Of a stretch of DNA of 32,495 nt, positions 16,201 through 23,630 are shown one piece after another. The stretch spans positions 1 to 32,495 of the forward strand of contig NZ_LPVY01000009.1 of NCBI RefSeq assembly GCF_001613805.1. The letters are read 5' to 3'. The position numbers and the translations under genes are program-made. The DNA comes from Thalassospira lucentensis (GTDB lineage Bacteria; Pseudomonadota; Alphaproteobacteria; Rhodospirillales; Thalassospiraceae). A model generated the notes under the pieces. That model was given only the letters and a program-made list of their open reading frames with translations, was not told the DNA's origin and ran no database searches. Each line of letters opens with the position of its first letter. The first letter of the stretch is position 1.

Positions 16201-17184
16201 CTGCTCAACGAGCTTCTGGATATATGTAAACTTGATGCCGGGGCGATGCAGCCCACCATTCGCGATTTCCGGGTTTCGGATGTGCTTAATGCGCTCAAGA
16301 CCGAATTCACCCCGGTGGCGGAAAAGGCCGGGCTTCGGTTTGCGGTTCATCCGCGTGATGTCTGGGTCAAAAGCGACAGCAGGCTTCTGCGCCGCATCCT
16401 GCAAAACTTTATCTCCAACGCGCTGCGCTATACCCGCCATGGCGGGGCGGTGGTCGGCTGCCGAATGCGCGGTGACAAGATCAGGATCGAGGTCTGGGAT
16501 AGCGGGCCGGGTATCCCAGAGGACAAGCTTAAGATCATCTTCCGCGAATTCCATCGCCTTGAGGGGCCGGAAACCACCGATGTGAAGGGGCTTGGCCTTG
16601 GTCTTGCGATTGTCGATCGTCTTGGCCGGTCGCTGGATCACACGGTTTCGGTGCGATCGCGCCCGGGGCGGGGGACGGTTTTCTCGGTCGATGTGCCGAT
16701 TGGCATTGTTGACGAGGCCGCAATGCCCAAACCACGCCGTCGGATGGCAGGCGAACTGGGCGGTTTGCGCGTCCTTTGCATCGATAATGAACCCGATATC
16801 CTTGATGGCATGCGGGCCATGCTGGAAAACTGGAATTGCGTGGTGACGACTGCGCGGTCAGGGATTGATGCCGAGAAGCTTCTGGTTCCGCAGAAAGTAG
16901 TGGCGGACAAGGAGGGATTCGAACCTGTCTTTGCCCCCGATATCATCCTTGCCGACTATCACCTGAGCTCCGGCGAAACCGGGCTTGATGTCCTGATCAG
17001 GCTGCGGGACCAGCACGGTTTTGATATTCCCGGCGTGGTGATTACGGCGGATCGCAGCACCGAGACGGCGGAACTGATCCGCGCCGAGAGATTCGCACTG
17101 CTCAACAAGCCACTCCGCCCGGCGAAATTGCGCGCATTGATGACACGGGCATTGAACCGGCAAAGCTCGGATGCAGCGGAATAG
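13207..17184 (+). CDS. Hybrid histidine kinase with sodium:solute symporter-like sensor (CrbS/MxtR-like)
   Basis: A 1325-residue membrane sensor kinase. In order it has a sodium:solute symporter (SLC5)-like region of about 13 helices (residues about 5-530), a STAC-type linker (about 540-630), a first PAS domain (about 650-765), a second PAS (about 780-905), a short coiled coil, and HisKA with AASHDLLQPLNAARLF, where His957 is the phosphorylated residue. The ATPase domain has an N box NFISNALRYTRHGG (about 1068), DSGPGIP and GLGLGLAIV. A C-terminal receiver has IDNEPD, Asp1250 in ILADYHLSS and Lys in LNKPLRP. The architecture matches CrbS/MxtR, which with response regulator CrbR/ErdR controls acetate use in gammaproteobacteria. 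A CrbR-like regulator is encoded at 23212-22541. The ribosome site is weak (GGAG, 11 nt away). The signal sensed is unknown; transport activity cannot be assumed. Confidence 0.93.
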   Translation: MLQGGLIFIVAMAYIGLLFAIAHYGDKYAEKWRASRLKPSIYALSMAVYCTSWTFFGSVGTASTRGWAFLPIYIGPIIMMVVGFGVMTKIATVCREQNITSIADFLGSRYGKSQSLAALVAIIAVIGVLAYIALQLKAVSLSFDVLIGEVGEQIVRHSAADFSKDTAFYVTILMAVFAILFGVRYIHASEHHDGLILAVAFESLVKLVALLFVGLFVVYGLFDGFGDMQIRAAANPDITEMFKPDAWLTSHFFISTLLALFAIFCLPRQFHVTFVENDDSRNLKSARWLFPGYLIAINIFVVPIAIAGILLFGGDPAVNPDTFVLTLPLLGGENWLAVFAFVGGLSASTGMVIVSCVAVSTMVCNDLVMPLLLRSQKLQGRFAGDVSQVLLKVRRAAIIAILFLAYGFYRFLSEKYALADIGLLSFAAVAQFGPAVLAAIYLKSINRTGVRIGLISGFVLWTYTLLLPSFIQSGLLPMSILTDGPLGIGILRPQALLGVGIEDHLTHGVVWSLGVNFVLMFVGSAIGVQGVTQRRQAQLFVDIYRKDTKARNDTWPGRVTLGDLEDLAARFLGKHWAQRAFRTYLKQRGDDSKRSDIADFDAANFTEHLLSGAVGAASSRVVMALLLPDKAVSRRDAMELLDEASEAIKFNRDLLLNTLENISQGVGVFDQNLRLATWNHRFIDLLGITASDIQVTLPLSELVDICRDNGARAVDIDILLGRNAAPQMRRLPHTYERKRADGMVLEMRTNPMPDGGFVATIADITARVRTEEALRESERNIRIYTDNIPVMIAYADKNQRLRFTNRPYERMFGIRRIEAHGMAVREAVGEERYVRLEPMIRAVLEGYRQSFEIDFPAPKEGWGASDGSEREARYAEGTYIPHFDETGEVLGYFCIYHDITERRNAERALKDANEGLEARVTERTHALEELNSELSVAKEQAETANDTKTRFFAAASHDLLQPLNAARLFTVALGGKELRDDIHDLVNKVDLSLKGVEELLNELLDICKLDAGAMQPTIRDFRVSDVLNALKTEFTPVAEKAGLRFAVHPRDVWVKSDSRLLRRILQNFISNALRYTRHGGAVVGCRMRGDKIRIEVWDSGPGIPEDKLKIIFREFHRLEGPETTDVKGLGLGLAIVDRLGRSLDHTVSVRSRPGRGTVFSVDVPIGIVDEAAMPKPRRRMAGELGGLRVLCIDNEPDILDGMRAMLENWNCVVTTARSGIDAEKLLVPQKVVADKEGFEPVFAPDIILADYHLSSGETGLDVLIRLRDQHGFDIPGVVITADRSTETAELIRAERFALLNKPLRPAKLRALMTRALNRQSSDAAE

Positions 17185-17248
17185 GGTGCCAAGTATCCTG
17201 TAAAGCATTGAAAAACTCTACTTTTTTCCTGTCGGAGAATTTTCTTTG

Positions 17249-17262
17249 ATTTTCCGGAAAAT
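17249..17262. repeat. 14 bp perfect palindrome ATTTTCCGGAAAAT
   Basis: A short perfect palindrome lies 65 bp after the kinase stop, with no T run, so it is not a terminator. It sits just upstream of a promoter-like element (17268-17296) and could be a protein-binding site. Confidence 0.4.
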
Positions 17263-17267
17263 TGTTC

Positions 17268-17296
17268 TTGATTTGTTCTTTTGTTTATGGCATAAA
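17268..17296 (+). promoter_or_regulatory. Possible sigma70 promoter
   Basis: TTGATT, a 17 bp spacer, and CATAAA. The predicted start near 17303 lies just before a terminator-like hairpin at 17331-17366, so it may produce a very short transcript or an attenuated leader. Support is spacing and hexamer resemblance only. Confidence 0.3.
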
Positions 17297-17330
17297 GACA
17301 AAGTCAACAGGAGAAATGCACCCGGACCCA

Positions 17331-17366
17331 AAACCCGCAAAGCGTGATTCGCTTTCGCGGGTTTTT
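17331..17366 (+). terminator. Strong hairpin with T run (terminator or attenuator)
   Basis: AAACCCGC plus AAAGCG pairs with CGCTTT, one bulged C, and GCGGGTTT around a 5 nt loop (about 14 bp), then a T run. CCCAAAAC and GTTTTGGG flank it as an outer repeat. It may terminate the kinase mRNA 150 bp downstream of its stop, or attenuate a short leader from the promoter-like element at 17268. Confidence 0.65.
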
Positions 17367-17457
17367 GCGTTTTGGGCCAAAGACAGGAAAACGACGATGA
17401 CGGTGCAGCAATCTGACAGGTCGAAAGGACGACGGCGACATCGCCAAAGGGGCATCA

Positions 17458-17568
17458 ATGGCACATGGAAAAGTCATTACGGCGGTCGTGTGTCCGGGCC
17501 ATGAGGCCAAGGGAAATTGGCGGAAAATTGGTGTGAATCATGACGGGAGAGATGTGTCCTTTGGGTGA
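17458..17568 (+). CDS. Possible small ORF of 36 codons
   Basis: An ATG preceded by AAAGGGG with a 5 nt spacer, one of the best ribosome sites in the region, opens a 36-codon frame beginning MAHGKVITAVVCPGHEAKG and ending at a TGA. Nothing recognisable is encoded. It could be a real small protein, the 5' remnant of a broken gene, or chance in this poorly coding 680 bp gap. An overlapping frame from an ATG at 17316 (62 codons) has a site only 2 nt from its start and looks less likely. Confidence 0.22.
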   Translation: MAHGKVITAVVCPGHEAKGNWRKIGVNHDGRDVSFG

Positions 17569-17569
17569 G

Positions 17570-17863
17570 GGTAGGCTGATCGGAGCGAGGTGATCCGGGG
17601 TGAGGCGATGCCGGGGATCATCTGGCTTGGCGACGGGGTCGATGGCTGCGTTAGGAAATGCTGGAAGGCCAATCATCGACGGCGACAAATGTGCCTGCCT
17701 TACGTTCATCGACCGTCACTGGTGCGGGCATCCTGTGTCATCGGGAGGTGAGCCGGGTGTTTGGCTTGCCGTTGCCGTGAGCCTTTGGTTGGCCGTCGGA
17801 ACCGAGAACCATAGGCCAATGCAGAGCGTCTGGTCCGGTTCGAGGTGTTGCGTATCCAGCGGA
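17570..17863. other. Gene-poor stretch between kinase and LysE genes
   Basis: Part of a 679 bp interval (17185-17863). Open frames exist on both strands, but they have no good ribosome sites, overlap the LysE gene, or give Cys/Trp/Pro-rich low-complexity products. I see no RNA gene, transposon end or repeat here. It may be decayed coding sequence. Confidence 0.5.
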
Positions 17864-18481
17864 TTATGGCCGCCCGGAGAGCGCCAGCTTTGCAGCAAGA
17901 AGGGCGAACACCCCGGCAAAGCTTTTCCCCAGCCAGTTCATGACCTTTGGCCGTTCGACCACGTGGCCTCGAAGCGCACTGGCAAACAAACCGTAGACGA
18001 TGAAAACCGCGAAGGTGAGTGCCATGAAGGTCAGGCCGAGCAGGGTCATCTGGGCGGTGGTTCCGCCGGCATTCGGGGTGATGAATTGCGGCAGGAAGGC
18101 CAGGAAGAACAGGGATAGTTTCGGGTTGAGCGCGTTGATCAGGATGGCGTCGCGGATGATTTTGGCGGCATGGACGGGATCGGATTTGGCGGTGACTTTC
18201 ATCGCACCCGTGCCACGCCACATGCCCCACGCCATGTAAAGCAGCCACGCCACGCCAAGATAGCGCAGGGTTTCAAAGGCAAGGGCGCTTGTGTGCAGCA
18301 GGGCCGCAAGGCCAAGGATGCTTGCCCCCATTGCGGGCAGGATGCCGAGCGTGCAGCCAAAGGCCGCCCAGATGCTCGCCCTCATGCCGCGCCCAAGACC
18401 AATGGCAAGGGTATAGATCACCCCCGTACCGGGCAGCAGGACGACAACAAGCGAGGTCAGGAGATATTCGGGGCTGATCAT
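17864..18481 (-). CDS. LysE/RhtB family exporter
   Basis: An inner-membrane amino-acid or small-metabolite exporter of 205 residues, the usual length for the LysE superfamily. About six hydrophobic segments are visible. The N-terminal PGTGVIYTLAIGLGRGMRAS corresponds to the conserved P-G-P-N-x8-G-x3-G region, here with PGTG in place of PGPN. The central INALNPKLSLFFLAFLPQF is the second family signature. It is divergent from the sulfotransferase gene, and an AraC regulator lies just beyond that gene; LysE genes are often paired with such regulators. The substrate cannot be told from sequence. Confidence 0.92.
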   Translation of the reverse strand: MISPEYLLTSLVVVLLPGTGVIYTLAIGLGRGMRASIWAAFGCTLGILPAMGASILGLAALLHTSALAFETLRYLGVAWLLYMAWGMWRGTGAMKVTAKSDPVHAAKIIRDAILINALNPKLSLFFLAFLPQFITPNAGGTTAQMTLLGLTFMALTFAVFIVYGLFASALRGHVVERPKVMNWLGKSFAGVFALLAAKLALSGRP

Positions 18482-18646
18482 GATGGTTTGGTTCCGTTTT
18501 GTGGTTTGACCTGATCAGCCCAGTTAAGCGCGTTTTGATCCGGTATTCTTGAACGGAATTGCAAGATGCTTGTCAAAGCGGAGCCGCAAGACATAGTGTG
18601 GTCCGGAAATTTCAGGATGATCAGCGATATCGGGGAGAATGTGAAC

Positions 18647-19672
18647 GTGTCGGATGCGCAAAACGATGTAAAATTCAATGCGCCGGTTTTTATCGGTGGA
18701 ACGGGTCGTAGCGGGACATCCATTCTGGCCGATATTCTGGGAACGCATAGCGCGCTTTATTTTGCCTGCCACGAGAACAAGCTGATTTCGGAATATAACG
18801 GCCTGCGCGATGTTGCCGATGTGTTTTCCCACAAATCCGATATCATTCGCCGCCATTTTGCCATCGTCAATTTCTTTGGTCGCGCTGCATCCATGACCCG
18901 TTTCGGGTTCCGTGATGCCGCGCTTAACCAGAAGCTTTCCGATCTGTGCAAAAACAAGGGTATGGGCTTTCAGCAGGCGTTCGAGCTGATACAGCGCGAA
19001 AATCCGCAGGCGAGCGGGTCCATTCATGCCATCGGGCAGGCGTTTGGTGCCGAGTATTTCGAGAAATGCGTCAAGGTATTCCTCAACCAGCTTGTCGCTC
19101 ATATCGATCAGAACGGGATAGTGAATACCGAGGGGCTTTTAAGGCCGTTCTTCCTTGGCAAGGATTTGCAGCGTGCGGAAGTTCTGGCGATGTGCCGCGA
19201 GTTTCTTTTTGCGCTTTATGCCAAATCCGGTCCGACGCGCTGGGTCGATGATACGCCGACAAATGCGTTGCATGTCGATTTCCTGCATGAACTTTTCCCT
19301 AAGATGAAGTTCATCCATATGGTCCGCAACCCGGCCGACGTTGTCAGTTCCTATGTCAAACAGGTCTGGTTCCCAAGCGATGTCGGATTGGCCGCCAAGC
19401 AGATTTCATCGATGCTGCTGAAGACCGAAAAGCTTGAAAAGGCGCTTCCGGCTGGAAGTTTCCTGACGGTTCGGATGGAAGATCTGGTCGGCGAGACAGA
19501 GGCGACAATGGAAAAGATCGCCACGTTCCTTGGGGTCGAGAACCGGTTCAATCATAGTTTCGTCAGCAGCGAGGCGGCCAATATCGGCCGTGCGGATGAA
19601 AATCCGGAGATCGCGGACGCGGTCAACAGCCTTCTGGGGGGCTGGAAAGAGCGTCACGGTTACGCGTCCTGA
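18647..19672 (+). CDS. Sulfotransferase family protein
   Basis: A PAPS-dependent sulfotransferase-fold protein, about 341 residues from the preferred start. The 5'-phosphosulfate loop FIGGTGRSGTSILADILG is near the N-terminus, and the 3'-phosphate-binding region KFIHMVRNPADVVSSYVKQVW is in the C-terminal third, with WVDDTPTNALHVDFL between them. It has no signal peptide. The start chosen is GTG 18647, with GGGGAG 9 nt upstream; in-frame ATGs at 18617 and 18566 would extend it by 10 or 27 residues that add nothing to the fold. By family it transfers sulfate to a glycan, lipid or small molecule; bacterial members often modify surface or signal glycans, and no glycan genes are adjacent. It converges with the AraC gene, 12 bp apart. 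Confidence 0.87.
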   Translation: MSDAQNDVKFNAPVFIGGTGRSGTSILADILGTHSALYFACHENKLISEYNGLRDVADVFSHKSDIIRRHFAIVNFFGRAASMTRFGFRDAALNQKLSDLCKNKGMGFQQAFELIQRENPQASGSIHAIGQAFGAEYFEKCVKVFLNQLVAHIDQNGIVNTEGLLRPFFLGKDLQRAEVLAMCREFLFALYAKSGPTRWVDDTPTNALHVDFLHELFPKMKFIHMVRNPADVVSSYVKQVWFPSDVGLAAKQISSMLLKTEKLEKALPAGSFLTVRMEDLVGETEATMEKIATFLGVENRFNHSFVSSEAANIGRADENPEIADAVNSLLGGWKERHGYAS

Positions 19673-19684
19673 AACCAGACAGGT

Positions 19685-20527
19685 TTAATTGTGCCGCAAC
19701 GCCTTGGCATAACGACCGGGTGACAGGCCATAGGCGCGGGTGAAATGCCGGTTCAGGTGGCTTTGATCGGCAAAGCCTGCGGTGGCGGCGACCTCGGCCA
19801 GCGGGGTGCCGGTTGCGATCAGGCGGCGGGCGAGGTCAAGGCGGCGCTGGACGATATAGGCATGCGGGGTGAGGCCCGTTGCGCGGGTGAAATGGCGGAC
19901 GGTCTGAAAGCGGCTTAGCCCCGCCGTGCTGGCAAGATTGGCCAGCGAGAGGTTCTCGTCCGGGGCATCATCAATCATGGATATGGCGCGCGCGATACTG
20001 GCATCAGCATCGCTTCGCGACCGGTGGTGATAATGATCGGGTTCGCCCGGCACAATGATCGCGTGATGGAGCAGAAGAAACAGCATTTCCTCGCGCCGCA
20101 GGCCTGCATTTTCATGATCGCCTTTGGTGATGGCGGCAAAAAGATCAGCAAAGCAGTGTGCAACGGCGGGCGATGTTATGACAGGCCTTGTGAATTCGTA
20201 ATGGTCTGATTTGCCATCTGTCATGTCACGCGCCGCATCACGGATCAGGTCCGGGTCCAGATACAGCATGTTCCAGCCACGCGGGGTATCGCCAAGCGGG
20301 GTGCCGTCATGGACTTCGCGGGGATTGACCGTGAGGATATTGCCCGCCCCGGCTTCGACCATACCGCGCCCCGAAAGCGATTTTTGTGCGCCCTCAAACA
20401 TGAAGCCGATGCCGAACTGTTCATGACTGTGTTTGGCAAAGCTGTGGCATGTCCTGGCCTTGAGGGCCAAAACGCCGGTGCAGTCATGAGACAGGATGCG
20501 AAACGGTTGGTTTGATGCGTCTGACAT
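19685..20527 (-). CDS. AraC-family transcriptional regulator (cupin sensor)
   Basis: A regulator of 280 residues. The N-terminal AraC-binding cupin (about 10-160) shows HSHEQFGIGFMFEGAQ and NPREVHDGTP. The C-terminal AraC helix-turn-helix pair (about 185-280) has LANLASTAGLSRFQTVRHFTR and ATAGFADQSHLNRHFTRAYGLSPGRY. Regulators of this form frequently control a LysE-type exporter, and one is encoded 1.4 kb away, separated by the sulfotransferase. It follows the AI-2E permease by 57 bp on the same strand and could be co-transcribed with it. Effector unknown. Confidence 0.92.
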   Translation of the reverse strand: MSDASNQPFRILSHDCTGVLALKARTCHSFAKHSHEQFGIGFMFEGAQKSLSGRGMVEAGAGNILTVNPREVHDGTPLGDTPRGWNMLYLDPDLIRDAARDMTDGKSDHYEFTRPVITSPAVAHCFADLFAAITKGDHENAGLRREEMLFLLLHHAIIVPGEPDHYHHRSRSDADASIARAISMIDDAPDENLSLANLASTAGLSRFQTVRHFTRATGLTPHAYIVQRRLDLARRLIATGTPLAEVAATAGFADQSHLNRHFTRAYGLSPGRYAKALRHN

Positions 20528-20584
20528 GCCAAAAGATTGGCAGCTTTTGCGATGTTTCGCAATCGGGTCGACGTCAGGTCACAA

Positions 20585-21772
20585 TCAGTTGCCGTTATTA
20601 TTGTTGGTGGTGTTGTTATTGGGGCCGAGCATTTCGCGAAGCCCCCCCAGACCTTCGACATGTTTGGCAAAGACACTGGTGACGATGAGCAACGGGACGG
20701 CGACCAGAACGCCGATGAAGCCCCATATCCAGCCCCAGAAGGCAATGGCCAGGATCACCGCCACCGAATTGATGCGCAGCCGGTTGCCAACAAGGGCCGG
20801 GGTGAGGAATTGGCCCTCGATCGCGGTGCAGGCGAGATAGATCGCAGGCGGCAGGATGGCGGCCGTCGTGGTTGGCATGGAAACCAGTGCCACCATGCCG
20901 ACAATTCCGACACCAACAACAGCACCGAGCAACGGCACAAAATTAAGCACGCCTGCGACAATGCCCCACAAAACCGGGTTGGGCATGCCGACAATGGCAA
21001 GCAGGGTGCCGATCAGGATGCCAAGGCAGATATTGATCGCCGATATGGTCAGGAGATATCGGGATACCTCGCGTTCGATATCATGTGCGATGCGCAGGCC
21101 CTTGCGCCGGTCGCCAAAGGTTGGCAGGGCGCGGACCATTTTTTCATAGACCATATCCCCCGATGACAGAATGAACAGCAGCAGCACGAGCATTAGCGCA
21201 ATTCCGGCGACGATTTCCGGTGCGCCCTGAGCGGCCTGACTGATCATGTTGGGTTCCTGAACCACGACCTTTTGCGTATCGGCTTCGTTATTCTGATTGG
21301 TGGCTTGTTCGACCTGTTTTTGCACGTCGCGCAGTTTTTCAAGCGGCCCGCCAAGATCGGCAAGGCGCAGGCGCAACTGGCGTTCGATCTGCGGCGCGTC
21401 GTCGATCCATTTCGATACCGGGTCGCTTAGCCCGTAAACGCCGGCAATCACCGATGTCGTCAGGGTCAGGACAATCGCAAGTGCGGTCAGGCTTTGCGGG
21501 ATGCGATAGCGCGCGAGTGTGCGCACCACCGGCGAGAAAACCAGTGCCAGCAAAAAGGCCAGTATCACAGGCAAAAGCAGGCTTTGGGCGACATAAAAAC
21601 ACCCGAAAGCCAGAATGACGAAGGTGCCGATGACCGATACCGTGCGCGCCCGGCGATAGGCGCGTGCACGCGCGCTCAGCATTCTTTGTTGGGCTTCGTC
21701 GGCTTCGTCGACAATATCCGCAGCACCATCTTCATTACTGGTGTTGTCAGGTGCTTTGATCGGATCGCTCAT
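20585..21772 (-). CDS. AI-2E/PerM family permease
   Basis: A polytopic inner-membrane protein of 395 residues in the PerM/AI-2E transporter family (UPF0118), known for TqsA-like export but also for Na+/H+ antiport in some members. A charged N-terminal tail of about 40 residues is followed by the first helices (VIGTFVILAFGCFYVAQSLLLP, ILAFLLALVFSPVV), a soluble middle domain with coiled-coil character, and the conserved C-terminal half with NFVPLLGAVVG and EGQFLTPALVG. The C-terminus ends in an Asn-rich tail (PNNNTTNNNNGN), unusual for the family. GGAG lies 8 nt before the ATG. The transported substrate is not determinable here. Confidence 0.92.
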   Translation of the reverse strand: MSDPIKAPDNTSNEDGAADIVDEADEAQQRMLSARARAYRRARTVSVIGTFVILAFGCFYVAQSLLLPVILAFLLALVFSPVVRTLARYRIPQSLTALAIVLTLTTSVIAGVYGLSDPVSKWIDDAPQIERQLRLRLADLGGPLEKLRDVQKQVEQATNQNNEADTQKVVVQEPNMISQAAQGAPEIVAGIALMLVLLLFILSSGDMVYEKMVRALPTFGDRRKGLRIAHDIEREVSRYLLTISAINICLGILIGTLLAIVGMPNPVLWGIVAGVLNFVPLLGAVVGVGIVGMVALVSMPTTTAAILPPAIYLACTAIEGQFLTPALVGNRLRINSVAVILAIAFWGWIWGFIGVLVAVPLLIVTSVFAKHVEGLGGLREMLGPNNNTTNNNNGN

Positions 21773-21892
21773 TCAGGTGCTCCGGCGGTGTTTCTGCCGG
21801 GCTGGATGCAAACGGCAGGAGGGTATGCCTTCCTGTAACGTCCTGTGACCGGGCGATGTTCCGTTTACATTGCAAGACCGGGCAAGGCGGAG

Positions 21893-22411
21893 CTATCCCT
21901 GAAGGATGGCGGCACGTTTTTCATCGAAGCGGGCATTTTCCGCGGCAATGTTTCTGGTGAACTTTTCATAGGCGCTGTCGGCCCTGGTCTGAAGGCTGTC
22001 GCGCCTGTCGCGTACTTCGTCGGCATTATCCGCGCGTTCGGCAAAGTTCTGAAATTCCAGTTCGGCCTTTTCCAGTTCACCGTGCAGTTCTTCAAGATGG
22101 GTGGTGATCGCCTGATCATGGGCGGCATTCAGGGTTGCCAGTTCACGGCGCAGGTCATCGGATGGATTGGCGGGGACAGGTGCAGATGCCGCGTTTGCAT
22201 CATTGCCATAACCACGCGCCAGCGGATCAATGCCGGTATTGGCACGCACATCTTCGGCGGCCTTTCGGATGGTATTGCCGATGACGTCACCGAGAATTTT
22301 GGCCATGGCGGCGGTGGTTTGCGGGTCCTGCTGGGCGAAGGCCGGGGCGGGGGCCGCGACGGCAAGCGAGGCGGCAACCGCCATGGCAGACAGCGAAAGG
22401 GATTTCTTCAT
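21893..22411 (-). CDS. Secreted coiled-coil hypothetical protein
   Basis: A 172-residue predicted periplasmic protein. Residues 1-26 are a clear Sec signal peptide (KKSLSLSAMAVAASLAVA...FA-Q). The mature part has a short region with AKILGDVIGNTIRKAAEDV and then a long, charged helix (about 85-172) with heptad-like spacing, including DLRRELATLNAAHDQAITTH and LEELHGELEKAELEFQNFAE. AGGAG precedes the ATG. I do not recognise a family. It lies between a response regulator gene and the AI-2E permease on the same strand, and could be an envelope-stress or adaptor-type protein, but nothing in the sequence decides this. Confidence 0.83.
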   Translation of the reverse strand: MKKSLSLSAMAVAASLAVAAPAPAFAQQDPQTTAAMAKILGDVIGNTIRKAAEDVRANTGIDPLARGYGNDANAASAPVPANPSDDLRRELATLNAAHDQAITTHLEELHGELEKAELEFQNFAERADNADEVRDRRDSLQTRADSAYEKFTRNIAAENARFDEKRAAILQG

Positions 22412-22540
22412 CGGGTGATCTCCTGTGCGGGGCAGAGGGGCGTTGCACAGGAAGCATCACGCGCAATTACGGTGATAAATTGGTGCCGGTCTGGCAGGGG
22501 CGTGACAGTTCGGGCTTTGCAGGGCGTCGGGCGTTAACCC

Positions 22541-23212
22541 TTATGCCTCGATCGCCGGTTCCTGCAATTGCAGTTCGCGGGCCATGATGACGGCCTGTGT
22601 GCGGCTATGGACCGAAAGTTTGCGCAGGATGGCGGAAACGTGGGCCTTTACGGTGGCCTCGGTCACGTCAAGTTCGTAGGCGATCTGTTTGTTCAGTTTG
22701 CCTTCGGTCAGCATGTTGAGCACGCGCAATTGCTGTGGCGTTAATTGACCGATTTTTTCGGCAAGGCCGGTGGCTTCGTCATCGGCGGGGCCGTTTTCGA
22801 TGGCGTCACGCGCCCAGTCGGGCATCCACATATCGCCATTCAGAACAGTGCGGATGGCCGTCCCGATCTGATCGACGGGGGCGGATTTTGGCACGAAGGC
22901 CGATGCACCATATTCAATCGAACGGCGGACAACCGGCAGTTCCTGACTGGCCGAAACGATGGAAACGGGAATGTCGGGATAGGAGGCACGCAGGGTGAAC
23001 AGGCCGGTAAAGCCGTTCATGCCGGGCATGTGAAGATCAAGCAGGACAAGATCGATATCGCCGCTATGGGCTTCGATCTGTTCGATGGCCTCAGCCAGGC
23101 TTCCGGCCTCGTACAGTGTGACATTTTCCAATTCTGATGACAGGGCCTGTTTGAGTGCACCGCGCACAAGCGGATGATCGTCTGCGATCAGAATCTGGAA
23201 GCTGTCAGCCAT
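22541..23212 (-). CDS. NarL/LuxR-family response regulator (CrbR/ErdR-like)
   Basis: A two-component regulator of 223 residues. The receiver domain (1-125) has the acidic pair in IADDHPLVRGAL, the phosphorylated Asp in LVLLDLHMPGMNG, Ser/Thr in IVSASQE and Lys in FVPKSAP. The C-terminal LuxR helix-turn-helix (about 155-215) reads LTPQQLRVLNMLTEGKLNKQIAYEL, then ATVKAHVSAILRKL. This form is close to CrbR/ErdR/AgmR regulators, the partners of symporter-like kinases such as the one at 13207-17184. It is the natural candidate partner in this window although 5 kb away and on the other strand. GGGGA lies 8 nt before the ATG. Confidence 0.93.
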   Translation of the reverse strand: MADSFQILIADDHPLVRGALKQALSSELENVTLYEAGSLAEAIEQIEAHSGDIDLVLLDLHMPGMNGFTGLFTLRASYPDIPVSIVSASQELPVVRRSIEYGASAFVPKSAPVDQIGTAIRTVLNGDMWMPDWARDAIENGPADDEATGLAEKIGQLTPQQLRVLNMLTEGKLNKQIAYELDVTEATVKAHVSAILRKLSVHSRTQAVIMARELQLQEPAIEA

Positions 23213-23630
23213 TGGCGATTTCCCCGGAAGTTATTTCCCCGAAAGGTCGCGATTATTCCATCCCGTTATCTTTTAACGGCGTCTCACGATAATATTAAGG
23301 TGAGGGGACGATAAACCGGGATGACATTGTTTGTCTGGTGTGGTGCGACCCTGATGCGTCCTCCTGCCTTGGCAGAAAGGAGTGAGGGAAACCAAAGATC
23401 ACTCTCGCCCCACGAAATGTGAAACTTCGGCCCCCCTCGCGCCACCACTGATGATTATGACGACTAAAATCGGGCTCGTAAACTCTGCATTTGTCCGAAA
23501 GTGAAATTTACCTTATCTGTTGGGTTAATGAACGAAATTCAGTTTTGAAGAACTGCGCCGCATTGCAGCATTCGCGATTTTATACAATCACCGGCAACGC
23601 CGCGCAGACCAAGGGAAAAAGGACCATCTG
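23213..23630. other. Divergent intergenic region upstream of pepN
   Basis: A 418 bp spacer between the response regulator and pepN genes. It probably contains both promoters. A small hairpin, CTGCC-TT-GGCAG, is near 23365 but has no T run, and a 33-codon open frame starts at 23322 without a convincing family. The region 23480-23600 is AT-richer, as expected for the pepN promoter. No RNA gene was recognised. Confidence 0.45.

Noticed and set aside
17600..18118. Plus-strand frame of 172 codons
   Set aside because: More than half overlaps the LysE gene on the other strand and the rest has no ribosome site or recognisable domain.
20585..20625. Asn-rich C-terminal tail of the AI-2E permease as a possible repeat expansion
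   Set aside because: The run is short, uses mixed AAT/AAC codons, and could be an ordinary flexible tail; noted in the gene entry only.
23322..23423. 33-codon frame upstream of pepN
   Set aside because: No strong ribosome site and no recognisable sequence; a short frame of this size is expected by chance in a 418 bp spacer.
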